Source: Winogradskyella psychrotolerans RS-3 (GTDB taxonomy: Bacteria; Bacteroidota; Bacteroidia; Flavobacteriales; Flavobacteriaceae). Taken from it: a DNA stretch of 64,000 nucleotides. This document shows positions 1 to 10,352 of this stretch, piece by piece. The translations under genes were made by a program, and so were the position numbers. The stretch's first letter is position 1. Every line of letters begins with the position of its first letter. Location of the stretch: positions 163,177-227,176 of the forward strand of contig NZ_ATMR01000199.1 of NCBI RefSeq assembly GCF_000427335.1. Direction: 5' to 3'. Under the pieces are notes generated by a model. That model did no database searches and was not told where the DNA came from. It was given only the letters and a program-made list of their open reading frames with translations.

Positions 1-1
1 T

Positions 2-829
2 GAGGATTCAAAAACAGTTCAGAATGATTTATTAAAGCAGTTTAATGATATTGTTGCTATAAAAGATCAAGATCTTAAGGATATGAAAGAAGAAAATGAT
101 TTAAGTGATCAAGGTATAACTGTTCAACCAAAACCATTTAAAAGTGTCACTGCAGAAAACAATGCGCTTAGAGCAATTAAAGCAGATTTAGACAATGTCA
201 TTAAAACACGTAGCGAAAAGATTGATGAATTAAATAAGCTTTATGAAGAGCGTGTTGCTAATGGATCGTTTGCATTAGATGAAGTTACTTTATTTTATAA
301 AAAGGAAATTAAAAGATTACAGTCTGAGCAGTTAAAAGCGAAAGAGATAAATACACAATTAGAGATAAAATTAGAAGCTATTAAAGTGGCAACTGAATTT
401 GAAAAAAGAAGACGAATCAAGCGTGCTGCTTTTAATAGTGAAGACGATAGATATACACAAGATAGAGCTATGTTAAAAAACATAAGAGAAACAACAAAAT
501 TAGCAGATACTCCATTAAAAGCTGAAGATTTTGATTTTGGCGAAACACAAGGAAATAATATCAAGATATTAAAGAATATAAAACATATTGAAAGTGGTTA
601 TTACCTCATAATTGCGGTTCATAATGATGTAAAAAGTAGAGATGAATTTATAACCAAAGTAATAGCGTCTGGAAGAACTAATGTTGATTTCTTTCATGAT
701 GTAAATACTAGTAAATATTACATATACTATGATAAAGTTAACGATATAGGAAGTGCCAATAAAGCCTTAGAGGCTAAAGGGAATAGACCATATAATGGAA
801 AAATGTCAATAGTAAAAATCGAAAATTAA
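2..829 (+). CDS. C-terminal part of a coiled-coil protein with SPOR-like end; 5' end outside window
   Basis: The reading frame is open from the first bases of the window, so the start lies upstream; the first internal ATG is at 83. The visible part is rich in Lys, Glu and Asn with long charged helices (likely coiled coil). It ends in a roughly 80-residue alpha/beta segment (SGYYLIIAVHNDVKSRDEF to KMSIVKIEN) that looks like the SPOR-like tail of long PorP/SprF or gliding-associated proteins of Flavobacteriaceae. It lies 70 bp before the giant adhesin on the same strand and is probably co-transcribed with it. Family assignment rests on memory of such neighbours. The role is inferred from position (T9SS/gliding) and not proven by a catalytic motif. 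Confidence 0.7.
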   Translation, partial: EDSKTVQNDLLKQFNDIVAIKDQDLKDMKEENDLSDQGITVQPKPFKSVTAENNALRAIKADLDNVIKTRSEKIDELNKLYEERVANGSFALDEVTLFYKKEIKRLQSEQLKAKEINTQLEIKLEAIKVATEFEKRRRIKRAAFNSEDDRYTQDRAMLKNIRETTKLADTPLKAEDFDFGETQGNNIKILKNIKHIESGYYLIIAVHNDVKSRDEFITKVIASGRTNVDFFHDVNTSKYYIYYDKVNDIGSANKALEAKGNRPYNGKMSIVKIEN

Positions 830-899
830 TAATAGTTAAGCCAACCATCACTTACGTCTTTGCCCCGAGAAATAAAGTGATTAATTAAAATAAGTTATC

Positions 900-3800
900 A
901 TGAAAAAACCTGCTTTTTCTAGAATAGTCGTAATTGTTTTGTTCCTCATTTTGGGACAGCAAATATCTGCACAAAATCTCGTGCCATTTTCACCTCGGTA
1001 CGACCAAGCCATCAAAGGAGATATCCTTTTAATTGGAAACAGTAATGTGGGATTACATGTTTCTGATCCTTACAATGGAAACTCTACTAATGACGGAGTA
1101 AATGCTGCGGTATATGTAGATATTGATGGTGATGCTAGTACATTTAACTCTAGTAGTGCCGATTTAGATGTGCCAGGTGATGATAGTTGTTACGTTATTG
1201 TTTATGCTGGTTTATATTGGAGTGCGGTTGTTGATGGAGATGAACCAAAGTCTAATATAAAATTTAAAGTTCCTGGTGGTTCTTATGAAGACATAACCGG
1301 AACTGAAATTTATTATCAAAATGCCGCTAACAACAACCGGTCTAATACCTATGCCTATTACCATGATGTTACGAACATGCTTACAGCTTTACCAGATCCT
1401 GAGGGGACGTATGCTGTTGCTAATATTTCATCCTTAGTAGGTCCAAAACCAAATTCTGAAGGATTATCTGCTGGATGGTCTTTATTCGTGGTTTATGAAG
1501 ATCCACTTTTACCGAGTAAGTATATCACATCTTTTGATGGATTTACTAAAATTACAAGTTCTATTAACGAAACCTTTCCTGTTAGTGGTTTTACGACCAT
1601 ACCAACAGGTCCTGTACGTGCTAAGTTTGCATTTAGTACTATTGAAGGTGACAGAGGTTATACGGGAGATTATTTAAGACTTAACGGAAGTACTATTAGT
1701 GTTACAAATAATGGTGGTTCCACAATTCGTCCTGGAAATAACTTTTTTAATAGTTCTGTTTCAGATATTAACCCTCTAACCAATACCTCTGAATTATTTA
1801 CCACTAGAACGCCAAATAGTTCTAACACCTTAGGTTTTGATGCTGGTATTATAAATATCCCCAATCCAGGAAACTCTCTAATTGCTAACAATGCAACCTC
1901 AGCAAATATTCGTTTGGGAAGTAATTTAGATATCTACTATTATTATTTTAGTGCATTTGCAATTGAGATTATTGCCCCAAATATTGTATTAACTAAAATC
2001 GTTGAAGATGACTTAGGAAATGATATTGGTGGTCAATTAGTAGGTTTAGGATCATCTTTAAATTATGTTATTGGTTTTCAAAATACAGGTAACGACGACG
2101 CTACAAACTTTTCAATTAGAGATATTCTACCTGTAAATATTATTTATAATCATCCAACAGATTTAATTCTACCAACTGGTGTTACCGTTCAAAGTTATAA
2201 TGCGGCAACAAGAGAACTTATTTTAGATATTGATAATTCACTTGTTGAGGAGAATGACCCTGTTTATGAAATTAGAATTGAAGTACAAGTTGTTGATGAT
2301 TGTGGACAATTAGAAGATGCCTGTTCTAACATTGTTAATAATCAGGCATTTGCTACTTACCAAGGTACTGTAAATCCTGATTTCACTATTACAGATGATC
2401 CAAGTTTAAGTAGTAATACAGGGTGTTTAGTTTCACCGCAGGCTACTAACTTTTTAGCTGACCTTAACTGTACTTTTGAGTATGATGAAATTCTTTGTGG
2501 AGATAGTGTAGAATTAACAGCAGCTAATGGCTATGATTCTTATGCGTGGTCTACAAGTCCGACAGGAGTTCCTGTTATTGGAAACTCACAGTCTATTACT
2601 GTTACAGAAACGGGGACTTATTATTCTTATAATACAGCAGTGGCTCCATGTCAATCTATTGTACAGCAATTTAATGTTCAGCTTTTTGGTTCTAATACAA
2701 CAAACCCTGTAATTCCTTACGCAGATGAAGTTGTTACTTGTCCTAACGATGGAAAATTATTACCTAATATATTTTTATGTGGTGCTGAGGATACAAGAAT
2801 CATTCAAACAAATGTATCCGATTCTACTTCGATTATTTGGGAAGTACTTGATGAAACGAGTTGTGATGCGGTTTCAAATTCAGATTGTGCGAATGAAAAC
2901 CCGTCGTGTACGTGGAATGCAATACCTAGCGAATCAGGATTTGTAGTTGATACAGCTGGACAATACAGAATTACAATAAACTATCCTGGTGGATGTAATG
3001 TTCAGTTTTATTTCAATGTGTATGAAAATGAATTAAACCCAACCGTAAATTCTACAGATATTATATGTGAAACTAACGGAAGTATTACTGTAAATAATGT
3101 GCCTTCTGGTTATGAATACAGTATAGATGGAATAAATTTCCAAAGCAGTAATGTGTTTTCTATTGATACTGCAGGAACATATACAATCTATGTAAGACAA
3201 ATAGATGTAACAACAAACCCATGTGTATTTACTGTTCCTAGTGTTCAAATTAGAGATAGAGAATTTACAGGTTCTACAACTATTACACAACCACTTTGTC
3301 ATGGAGATAAAGGAAGTATCCATTTATCTGCTAATGATGCCGATCCTCAATATGTGTTTACCCTTTCTCAAGGTGCAACCACAGTGAATACAGTTGGTCC
3401 TATTATTGATAATAATTATACATTCCAAAATTTAAATCCTGGAACGTATACAGCAACCATTGAATCTGAAAATGGCTGTATTTTCACTGAAGATATTACA
3501 ATTATTGAACCACCTATATTAACAGCAACAGTAGCTTTAACAAGTCCTTTAAATTGTTCTGACGGTGAGATTACAGTTTATCCTGTAGGCGGAACACCTC
3601 CTTATTATTACTTTGTAAATGGTGCTACAGATTTTCAATCTACACCTCAAATTGTAGTGAGTTCAACGGGAGTTTATAATATTGTAGTTACAGATTCTAA
3701 TAACTGTAGTACAGATGTTACTATAAATGTTGATGCTATTTCTGGACCAGATTTTAATGTCGATATAACTGATATTGCGTGTGCAGGTTCTGACGGAACT

Positions 3801-6800
3801 GGAGCTTTAACAATCAATGTTAGCAATGCTAATGGTAGTAGTATTAATTATAGTATTGATGGCGGAGTTACATTTGTGAATTCAAATGTATTTACAGGAT
3901 TATCAATCGGAGATTACGAAGTCGTAGTAGAATACACTTCTGGTACCGATGTTTGTGAATCAAGTCCACAAACCGTTACTATTGATTCAGCAGCTGCTAT
4001 TACTGGTACAGTTGAATTAGCTGCACCTTACACCTGTCTTTCAACCGGAGCAATTACGGTTACAGGAGTTACAGGCGGACAAGCGCCATATACCTATAGT
4101 ATTGATGGTGTAACATTTCAAAATAATGCTAATTTCAGTAATTTATCAGCAGGAACATATACCGTTATAGTAATGGATGTAACCGGTTGTGCATCTGCAA
4201 TGGATGATATTACAATTAACGAATTAAACCCACCAACCGATTTAACGTTTAGTAATTCCCCAGTAGCTTGTCCTTCTAATACAGCTACCATTTCTATTAC
4301 AGGAACAACTGGCGGTGTCGGAATATTAGAATATCAAATTACAGCACCTGCTTCTGCAGTAACTGCTTATCAAACATCTACTGATTTTTCAGGTTTAGAA
4401 CCTGGAACTTATACCTTTCAAGTAAAAGATGAAAACGATTGTGTATATAGTGAATCACATACTATTGTTCCTACTCCATCTCCAACATTATCTGTGGTGT
4501 TAACAAAGGATTTAGATTGTGCTGCATCACCAGATGCGGTACTCACAGGAACTGTTACTGGTGCCGCACCTTATACATATTCAGTATCTATAGATGGAGC
4601 AGCTTATTCCGATTTAGGTACAACAGGAACACCGTTTACTTATAGTGCAGCAACTGCCGGAACGTACCAACTTCAAATTACAGATGCAAATGGTTGTTCA
4701 GCTGAATCTTCAGTAATTACTGTAACTCCAATATCACTGCCTGCTTTAAGTTTGGTTGTACAGACACAAGAGATTTTATGTAATGGAGATACCAATGGAG
4801 CTATAGATGTTACTATTGATACGTCGGTAGGAACACCTCCTTTTGTAATTAATGTAACTGATAGCACAGGAAACGATTACGGTACACAAACATCTAGTTT
4901 ACCTGCAGGGATATATACCGTTACTGTTACAGATGCAAAATTGTGTACAGCAACTGAAACTGTAACTATAGATCAACCAGATCCTATAGTTGTCGATTAT
5001 AATGCTATTGATATCACTTGTGGTGCAGGCGGAGTTTCTCAAGGATCAGTAATTGTAAACTCTGTAACAGGTGGAACACCTCCTTATAACTATTTTGTTA
5101 CAGGTACCAATGGGTATTCTAATTCTGAATTTAATAATATGGGCTCAACATCTGTAAGTTTTGATGTGGTTGATTTTGGATTGTATCAAATTAATGTGGT
5201 TGATGCTAATGGTTGTTCTATTTTAGTTCAAGATGTATTAGTAGCATCACCTCCAACAGATTTAGATATTGATATTTTACCATCCTTCGACTGTGCTACA
5301 GGTGGTGAAGCAGAAGTAAGTATTGGCTCTACTCTAACTAGTGCCGGACCATTTTTCTTCAGTATTTATGAAGGAGCTGGTACTGTATATCCGGCTGGAA
5401 CGTGGTTAAGTGAAGATGCTCCTGGTAGTGAATCTGCAACATTTACAAATTTAATACCTGGTGTGGTATATACATTTATTGTCTATGATGCCTCTACATT
5501 CTGTAGTTATTATGAGCCAGCAACAATTCCAATTCCTACTAACTCAACATTAACTGCAACAGCGGTTAGTTCTAACAATATTACCTGTACAGGAAGTGCT
5601 GATGGTAATGTTTCATTTACCGTAAACAGTTCTTACGCAAGTCCTGTTTCTATCACCTATGAAATCTTTAACACTTTAAGTTTAACATCAACAGGAATTA
5701 GTGGTTCTGCTGCTTTACCTGCTAATGGTTCTTTAAATATATTAGACTATGGACCGCTTCCTTTTGGTAATTACTTTGTTTCAATTCGTGAAACATCTGG
5801 ACCTAATGCTGGTTGTGGTGTCGTAACCGTTCCATTTAATATTACGGAATCTGCATTTCTATTAGAATTAGCGGCTTCAGTGGATCAGAATGCAAATTGT
5901 GAACCTAATTCTGGTGTGATTAGCGCTATTGCTTCAAACGGAACACCTCCTTATCAATATCAAATCACAACAACTGCTACTACTCCACTTGTTACAGATG
6001 CAGCTTGGAATAGCTCAAGTACATTTAATAACGCTGCCGGAAGCTATTATGTTCATGTGAAGGATGCTTATAACTGTATTGTTACAAGTCCTGTTTTAGT
6101 GATAGACACGGATCCTACTCCTGCTATTTCTGCAAGTTTAAATAATCAATGTACAGTAGCGGAAGGTGCTTATGAAATCGATGTAACTTTAGATACTGTT
6201 GGTATACCACCTTACAGTATTAGTATTAATGGAGGAGCGTTTCAAACACAAACATTTCCATTCACACTTTCAAATTTATATTCAGGTACACACACTATAA
6301 GAATTAATGATGTTAATGGTTGTGGTAACACCGTTTCAGTAGATGTTGTTGCACCAATAGCTATCATACCAGAGGTAACAGCTTTTCCAACTTGTAATGA
6401 TGATGATGGTGAAATTACAATGACTACTATTGGAGGATCTGGATCTTATACTTATAGTATTTTACCTAATCCTGCTTCGATTAGTTTTGCAGGAGATGTG
6501 TTTTCGGGAGTACCTTCAGGAATGTATACTATTACAATTACAGACACAGTAACGTCTTGTACTGAAGAGGTGTCTGTTTCTGTTGCAGAAGCGATACTTC
6601 CTATAGTAACATTAACTCCAACGGACATTACATGTTTTGGAGATAATTCTGGATCATTCGAGATTAACATCGCAAATTATACCGGAACTTATACCTATGA
6701 AGTCTTTGATAGCTTAGGTACATCTGTAACAGGAATTATAAATGCAAACACCTCTACTAATCCAGAAATAGTAACAGGTATGAGTGCAGGAACATTTACA

Positions 6801-9110
6801 GTAGAGATTACTGAAACAGATATTCCTCTATGTTCTGCAATAGCAAGTGTAACTATTGCATCTCCCACTAATGGTATCTCATTAAATATTTCAGAAACTT
6901 CAAATGTAACTTGTAATGATAATGAAGGAACAATAACTGCAATCGCAACTGGTGGTTGGGGAGATTTGGAATATGAATTAACAGGCGCTGCGACAGTGGC
7001 TTATTCTAACAATGGTTCATTTACAGGTTTATCTGCCGGAACTTATACAGTAAACGTTAGAGATGCAAGTGGTTGTATTGTTTCTGAAACAATTACATTA
7101 GAAACCCCAGATCCAATCGCAGCAACATTTACTCCAAACACTACAGTTTTATCTTGTTTTGGAGATCAAGATGCGAGCATAACGATTACCAATGTAACTG
7201 GTGGACAAGGCGTAAATTATACGTATACCTTAAACACTGTTTTACCAACACCGAGTGTTTCTGGTCCACAAACGTCTAATGTATTTGAAAACTTAGGTCC
7301 TGGAACTTACTTTGTGAGAATTACAGATGGTTTCCATTGTGAATTTTCATCTGCAAATATCGTCATTACTGAACCTACACCAATCGAGGCTAGTTTAGTA
7401 AGAACAACAACACAAACTTGTTTAACAGAATCGACATTAACATTAAGTGCAACTGGCGGAACAGGGTTATATTCATATAGTGAGAATGCTTCGTTTGCAC
7501 CTATTATAGGAACATTTACAACATCGACAACTTTCTCGGTTCCCGATGGTACGTACTCGTATTTTGTAAGAGATGCTAACGGTTGTGTTACTAACGTGTC
7601 TAATGAAATTACAGTTGATCCTTTACCAGATTTAGAGGTGACTTTAGAAGCATCCAATTTAGTTATTAATTGTTTTGGTGATAATAACGGTTCTATTTTA
7701 GCGTCAGCAACAGGTGGCTTAGGAAACTACACCTATACTTTACAAGATAATTTAGGAAACATAGTTACCGCTCCGCAACCTAGTCCTGGCTTTTTTACAG
7801 AACTTTTTGCTGGTGATTATGTTGTTCTTGTTGAAAGCGGCGATTGTGATGTAACATCTACTCCAATAAGTATTACAGAACCTGCGACACCAATTGAAGC
7901 GACTCTAGTTGTAAATAATGTAAGCTGTGCCGGTAATAATAATGGTTCGGTTGAAGTAACTGCATCAGGTGGTACAGGAGTTATTAAGTATGCTATCTCA
8001 CCTCAGTCAAACCAATTTTTTGAAACTAATACTTTTGAGAATTTAGCACCTGGGGATTATGATATCATTGTAATGGATGAGTCAGGGTGTTACTTAAGAT
8101 TTGATGTTACCATCACCGAGCCTGAGCAAGTCATATTGAGTATAGTTCCAGGTTCATTCTTCCCAGAAGTATGTTCAGGAAATTTAGATGGAGAATTTAG
8201 TATTGCTATCTCAGGAGGAACACTTCCTTATAGCGTGAGTTTAGATGATTATGATGGTGTTTATACAACAGGAAATGCTGCACAAAATGAATTTGATTTC
8301 ACAAATTTAGAAGGTGGTGATCATATTGTATTTGTTAGAGATGCTGCAGGTTGTGAGTCTGAATGGAATATTACATTCCCAGAATCTGTTACCATTTTAC
8401 CAGAAATAATAATCGAAAGTATTTGTGAAAACAATATACAAGGTAATCGTATAACTGTAACAGTGGATGCCTCTATTGAAGACCTTACACAACTAGATTA
8501 TTCATTAAACGGTGGTCCTTACCAATCAAGTAATACATTTATAAATGTACCAGTAGGAATCGATCATTTTATAGATGTTAGACATACAAATGGATGTATT
8601 CAGACAACTGAATTCTTCGATATTGAAATGGCAGATCCCGTAACCTTAACTCTTACTGAGGGCGGACTAAATGAATATATCATTAATGCTGCTGGAGGTG
8701 CTGGTGATTATCAATTCACTATTAACGATGAGGATTATGGAAATGAAAATTCATTCTTCATTTTTGAATCAGGCTTATATACCATTACAGTAATGGATAG
8801 CAGTGGTTGTTTTGCAACTTTACAAATAGAATTAGAGTTTCATGACATCTGTATTCCTAATTGGTTTACACCAAATGGAGATGGTGAATTTGATACTTGG
8901 GCACCAGGTTGTACTGAGAATTATCCAAATCTAACCTTCGATATATTTGACCGTTATGGCCGTAAAGTAGCAAAATACCACGTTGGTGAAGTTTGGGATG
9001 GAAAGTATAAGGGTAAAGAATTACCTACTGGTGATTATTGGTTTGTTGTTCAGACTAATGACTCCACACATGATAAAGAATTTGTTGGACATTTTACATT
9101 ATATAGATAA
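900..9110 (+). CDS. Giant SprB-repeat cell-surface adhesin with gliding-associated C-terminal domain (T9SS cargo)
   Basis: This is a 2736-residue secreted protein. An N-terminal signal peptide ends near ISAQ (residues 1-24). A non-repetitive head follows, then a DUF11-like segment near residues 360-460 (VLTKIVEDDLGNDIGG). A long array of roughly 80-100-residue SprB-type repeats comes next, each with elements such as GTPPYxY, LxAGTYTVxVxDxxGC and ITEP. The last ~85 residues (IPNWFTPNGDGEFDTWAP to FVGHFTLYR) are the CHU_C/TIGR04131 domain, the type B sorting signal for T9SS export. It should be a mobile surface adhesin used in gliding or attachment. PorP/SprF follows 27 bp downstream, the usual pairing for type B cargo. 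Overlapping antisense frames are shadows. Confidence 0.95.
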   Translation: MKKPAFSRIVVIVLFLILGQQISAQNLVPFSPRYDQAIKGDILLIGNSNVGLHVSDPYNGNSTNDGVNAAVYVDIDGDASTFNSSSADLDVPGDDSCYVIVYAGLYWSAVVDGDEPKSNIKFKVPGGSYEDITGTEIYYQNAANNNRSNTYAYYHDVTNMLTALPDPEGTYAVANISSLVGPKPNSEGLSAGWSLFVVYEDPLLPSKYITSFDGFTKITSSINETFPVSGFTTIPTGPVRAKFAFSTIEGDRGYTGDYLRLNGSTISVTNNGGSTIRPGNNFFNSSVSDINPLTNTSELFTTRTPNSSNTLGFDAGIINIPNPGNSLIANNATSANIRLGSNLDIYYYYFSAFAIEIIAPNIVLTKIVEDDLGNDIGGQLVGLGSSLNYVIGFQNTGNDDATNFSIRDILPVNIIYNHPTDLILPTGVTVQSYNAATRELILDIDNSLVEENDPVYEIRIEVQVVDDCGQLEDACSNIVNNQAFATYQGTVNPDFTITDDPSLSSNTGCLVSPQATNFLADLNCTFEYDEILCGDSVELTAANGYDSYAWSTSPTGVPVIGNSQSITVTETGTYYSYNTAVAPCQSIVQQFNVQLFGSNTTNPVIPYADEVVTCPNDGKLLPNIFLCGAEDTRIIQTNVSDSTSIIWEVLDETSCDAVSNSDCANENPSCTWNAIPSESGFVVDTAGQYRITINYPGGCNVQFYFNVYENELNPTVNSTDIICETNGSITVNNVPSGYEYSIDGINFQSSNVFSIDTAGTYTIYVRQIDVTTNPCVFTVPSVQIRDREFTGSTTITQPLCHGDKGSIHLSANDADPQYVFTLSQGATTVNTVGPIIDNNYTFQNLNPGTYTATIESENGCIFTEDITIIEPPILTATVALTSPLNCSDGEITVYPVGGTPPYYYFVNGATDFQSTPQIVVSSTGVYNIVVTDSNNCSTDVTINVDAISGPDFNVDITDIACAGSDGTGALTINVSNANGSSINYSIDGGVTFVNSNVFTGLSIGDYEVVVEYTSGTDVCESSPQTVTIDSAAAITGTVELAAPYTCLSTGAITVTGVTGGQAPYTYSIDGVTFQNNANFSNLSAGTYTVIVMDVTGCASAMDDITINELNPPTDLTFSNSPVACPSNTATISITGTTGGVGILEYQITAPASAVTAYQTSTDFSGLEPGTYTFQVKDENDCVYSESHTIVPTPSPTLSVVLTKDLDCAASPDAVLTGTVTGAAPYTYSVSIDGAAYSDLGTTGTPFTYSAATAGTYQLQITDANGCSAESSVITVTPISLPALSLVVQTQEILCNGDTNGAIDVTIDTSVGTPPFVINVTDSTGNDYGTQTSSLPAGIYTVTVTDAKLCTATETVTIDQPDPIVVDYNAIDITCGAGGVSQGSVIVNSVTGGTPPYNYFVTGTNGYSNSEFNNMGSTSVSFDVVDFGLYQINVVDANGCSILVQDVLVASPPTDLDIDILPSFDCATGGEAEVSIGSTLTSAGPFFFSIYEGAGTVYPAGTWLSEDAPGSESATFTNLIPGVVYTFIVYDASTFCSYYEPATIPIPTNSTLTATAVSSNNITCTGSADGNVSFTVNSSYASPVSITYEIFNTLSLTSTGISGSAALPANGSLNILDYGPLPFGNYFVSIRETSGPNAGCGVVTVPFNITESAFLLELAASVDQNANCEPNSGVISAIASNGTPPYQYQITTTATTPLVTDAAWNSSSTFNNAAGSYYVHVKDAYNCIVTSPVLVIDTDPTPAISASLNNQCTVAEGAYEIDVTLDTVGIPPYSISINGGAFQTQTFPFTLSNLYSGTHTIRINDVNGCGNTVSVDVVAPIAIIPEVTAFPTCNDDDGEITMTTIGGSGSYTYSILPNPASISFAGDVFSGVPSGMYTITITDTVTSCTEEVSVSVAEAILPIVTLTPTDITCFGDNSGSFEINIANYTGTYTYEVFDSLGTSVTGIINANTSTNPEIVTGMSAGTFTVEITETDIPLCSAIASVTIASPTNGISLNISETSNVTCNDNEGTITAIATGGWGDLEYELTGAATVAYSNNGSFTGLSAGTYTVNVRDASGCIVSETITLETPDPIAATFTPNTTVLSCFGDQDASITITNVTGGQGVNYTYTLNTVLPTPSVSGPQTSNVFENLGPGTYFVRITDGFHCEFSSANIVITEPTPIEASLVRTTTQTCLTESTLTLSATGGTGLYSYSENASFAPIIGTFTTSTTFSVPDGTYSYFVRDANGCVTNVSNEITVDPLPDLEVTLEASNLVINCFGDNNGSILASATGGLGNYTYTLQDNLGNIVTAPQPSPGFFTELFAGDYVVLVESGDCDVTSTPISITEPATPIEATLVVNNVSCAGNNNGSVEVTASGGTGVIKYAISPQSNQFFETNTFENLAPGDYDIIVMDESGCYLRFDVTITEPEQVILSIVPGSFFPEVCSGNLDGEFSIAISGGTLPYSVSLDDYDGVYTTGNAAQNEFDFTNLEGGDHIVFVRDAAGCESEWNITFPESVTILPEIIIESICENNIQGNRITVTVDASIEDLTQLDYSLNGGPYQSSNTFINVPVGIDHFIDVRHTNGCIQTTEFFDIEMADPVTLTLTEGGLNEYIINAAGGAGDYQFTINDEDYGNENSFFIFESGLYTITVMDSSGCFATLQIELEFHDICIPNWFTPNGDGEFDTWAPGCTENYPNLTFDIFDRYGRKVAKYHVGEVWDGKYKGKELPTGDYWFVVQTNDSTHDKEFVGHFTLYR

Positions 9111-9137
9111 AAGACAGAAAATTAGAAAGATAACATT

Positions 9138-10121
9138 ATGAAAAAATTCGCACTATATATTCTTTTTTTGGTCTTCGCAAACGGTTATGGCCAAGAATTA
9201 AATCTACCAGTATTTACACAGTATTTGGCAGATAACGATTTTGTAATTTCTCCTACCTATGCCGGAATTGGAGATAATCTAAAAATTAGAGCAAACGGAT
9301 TAACTCAATGGGTTGGTATTAAAAATGCTCCAGATAATCAATCTGTTTATGCTGATTTTAGAATCTCTAACCGTACAGGAGTTGGTATCTCAGCTTACAA
9401 CGATAAGAATGGAAACACGCGTCAGAAAGGAGTTAAGTTTTCTTTTGCGCACCATTTGACATTAGATTATAAGACTAAACAATTTTTATCCTTTGGATTA
9501 TCTTATAACATTAACAATTTTAGAATTGATATAGAAAACTTTAATACCACTTATGAAATTCCTATCATAGATCCTGCTGTTACTGACGACAGAGGTGTCT
9601 CTAATAATAATTTTGATGCTGGTGTATTATATAGATGGAAGGCCTTTTACTTAAGTTTTAATGCTAATAACATTATAAAAAAAGATACAGATGGATTTCT
9701 TGGATTGGAACCAAGTAGATTGCTGAATTACCAATTATATTCTGGTGTAGTCATTAAAAGCCCAAACAACAAAGATGTAGAATTTGAACCTTCTGTTTTT
9801 TATCAAATGTTTGATAGTGATAGACGATCTAGTACTGATATCAATTTTAAATATAGAAAATTTGATAGAAAAGGTGATTATTATTTTGTTGGTGCTTCTT
9901 ATCGTTTCCTTAATGATCAATTTATGAAGCCTTTAAATATAGGACCAATGGCTGGTATTACATTTAACCAGTTCTTTTTTGCATATTCATATCAGTTAAC
10001 GTTAAATGATTTATCTGGTTTTAATTCAGGAACACATATGGTAACTATTGGTTTAGATTTTCTACAAGGTGCTAGTAATTGTGCATGTACAAAAGGAACG
10101 AGTCAGAGTTATTACAGGTAG
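9138..10121 (+). CDS. PorP/SprF family type IX secretion system membrane protein
   Basis: A 327-residue protein with a signal peptide (cleavage near NGYGQ). It begins ELNLPVFTQYLADNDFVISPTYAGIGDNLKIRANGL in style, the typical PorP/SprF opening, and continues as alternating beta strands consistent with an outer-membrane barrel. SprF-like proteins sit at the outer membrane and are needed for export or surface attachment of the specific large adhesin encoded beside them. Here that partner is the 2736-residue protein 27 bp upstream. It ends with a small Cys pair (SNCACTKG), which is seen in the family. The start follows an A-rich leader. Confidence 0.95.
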   Translation: MKKFALYILFLVFANGYGQELNLPVFTQYLADNDFVISPTYAGIGDNLKIRANGLTQWVGIKNAPDNQSVYADFRISNRTGVGISAYNDKNGNTRQKGVKFSFAHHLTLDYKTKQFLSFGLSYNINNFRIDIENFNTTYEIPIIDPAVTDDRGVSNNNFDAGVLYRWKAFYLSFNANNIIKKDTDGFLGLEPSRLLNYQLYSGVVIKSPNNKDVEFEPSVFYQMFDSDRRSSTDINFKYRKFDRKGDYYFVGASYRFLNDQFMKPLNIGPMAGITFNQFFFAYSYQLTLNDLSGFNSGTHMVTIGLDFLQGASNCACTKGTSQSYYR

Positions 10122-10352
10122 ATTCATTTTTTTTTATATAAACTAATCACATTAAAAAGTAATTATTACATAAACTGATTACCAATTATTTTTTATAGAA
10201 CACCTGTTTTCTAATTTATGCCAATAAGTATAACCGCCTCATTATGTTGTAATTATGCTTTAACCGATTAACTAACACATACATCGGAATTATTCATTTT
10301 TAAGATTATTAATTAGTACGTTTATTACGCTATTAATCATATTATCTTAACA

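Noticed and set aside
1670..7657. Several antisense frames of 60-120 codons opposite the SprB-repeat gene
   Set aside because: They arise from the biased codon use of the Thr/Ser/Val-rich repeats and show no protein-like composition.
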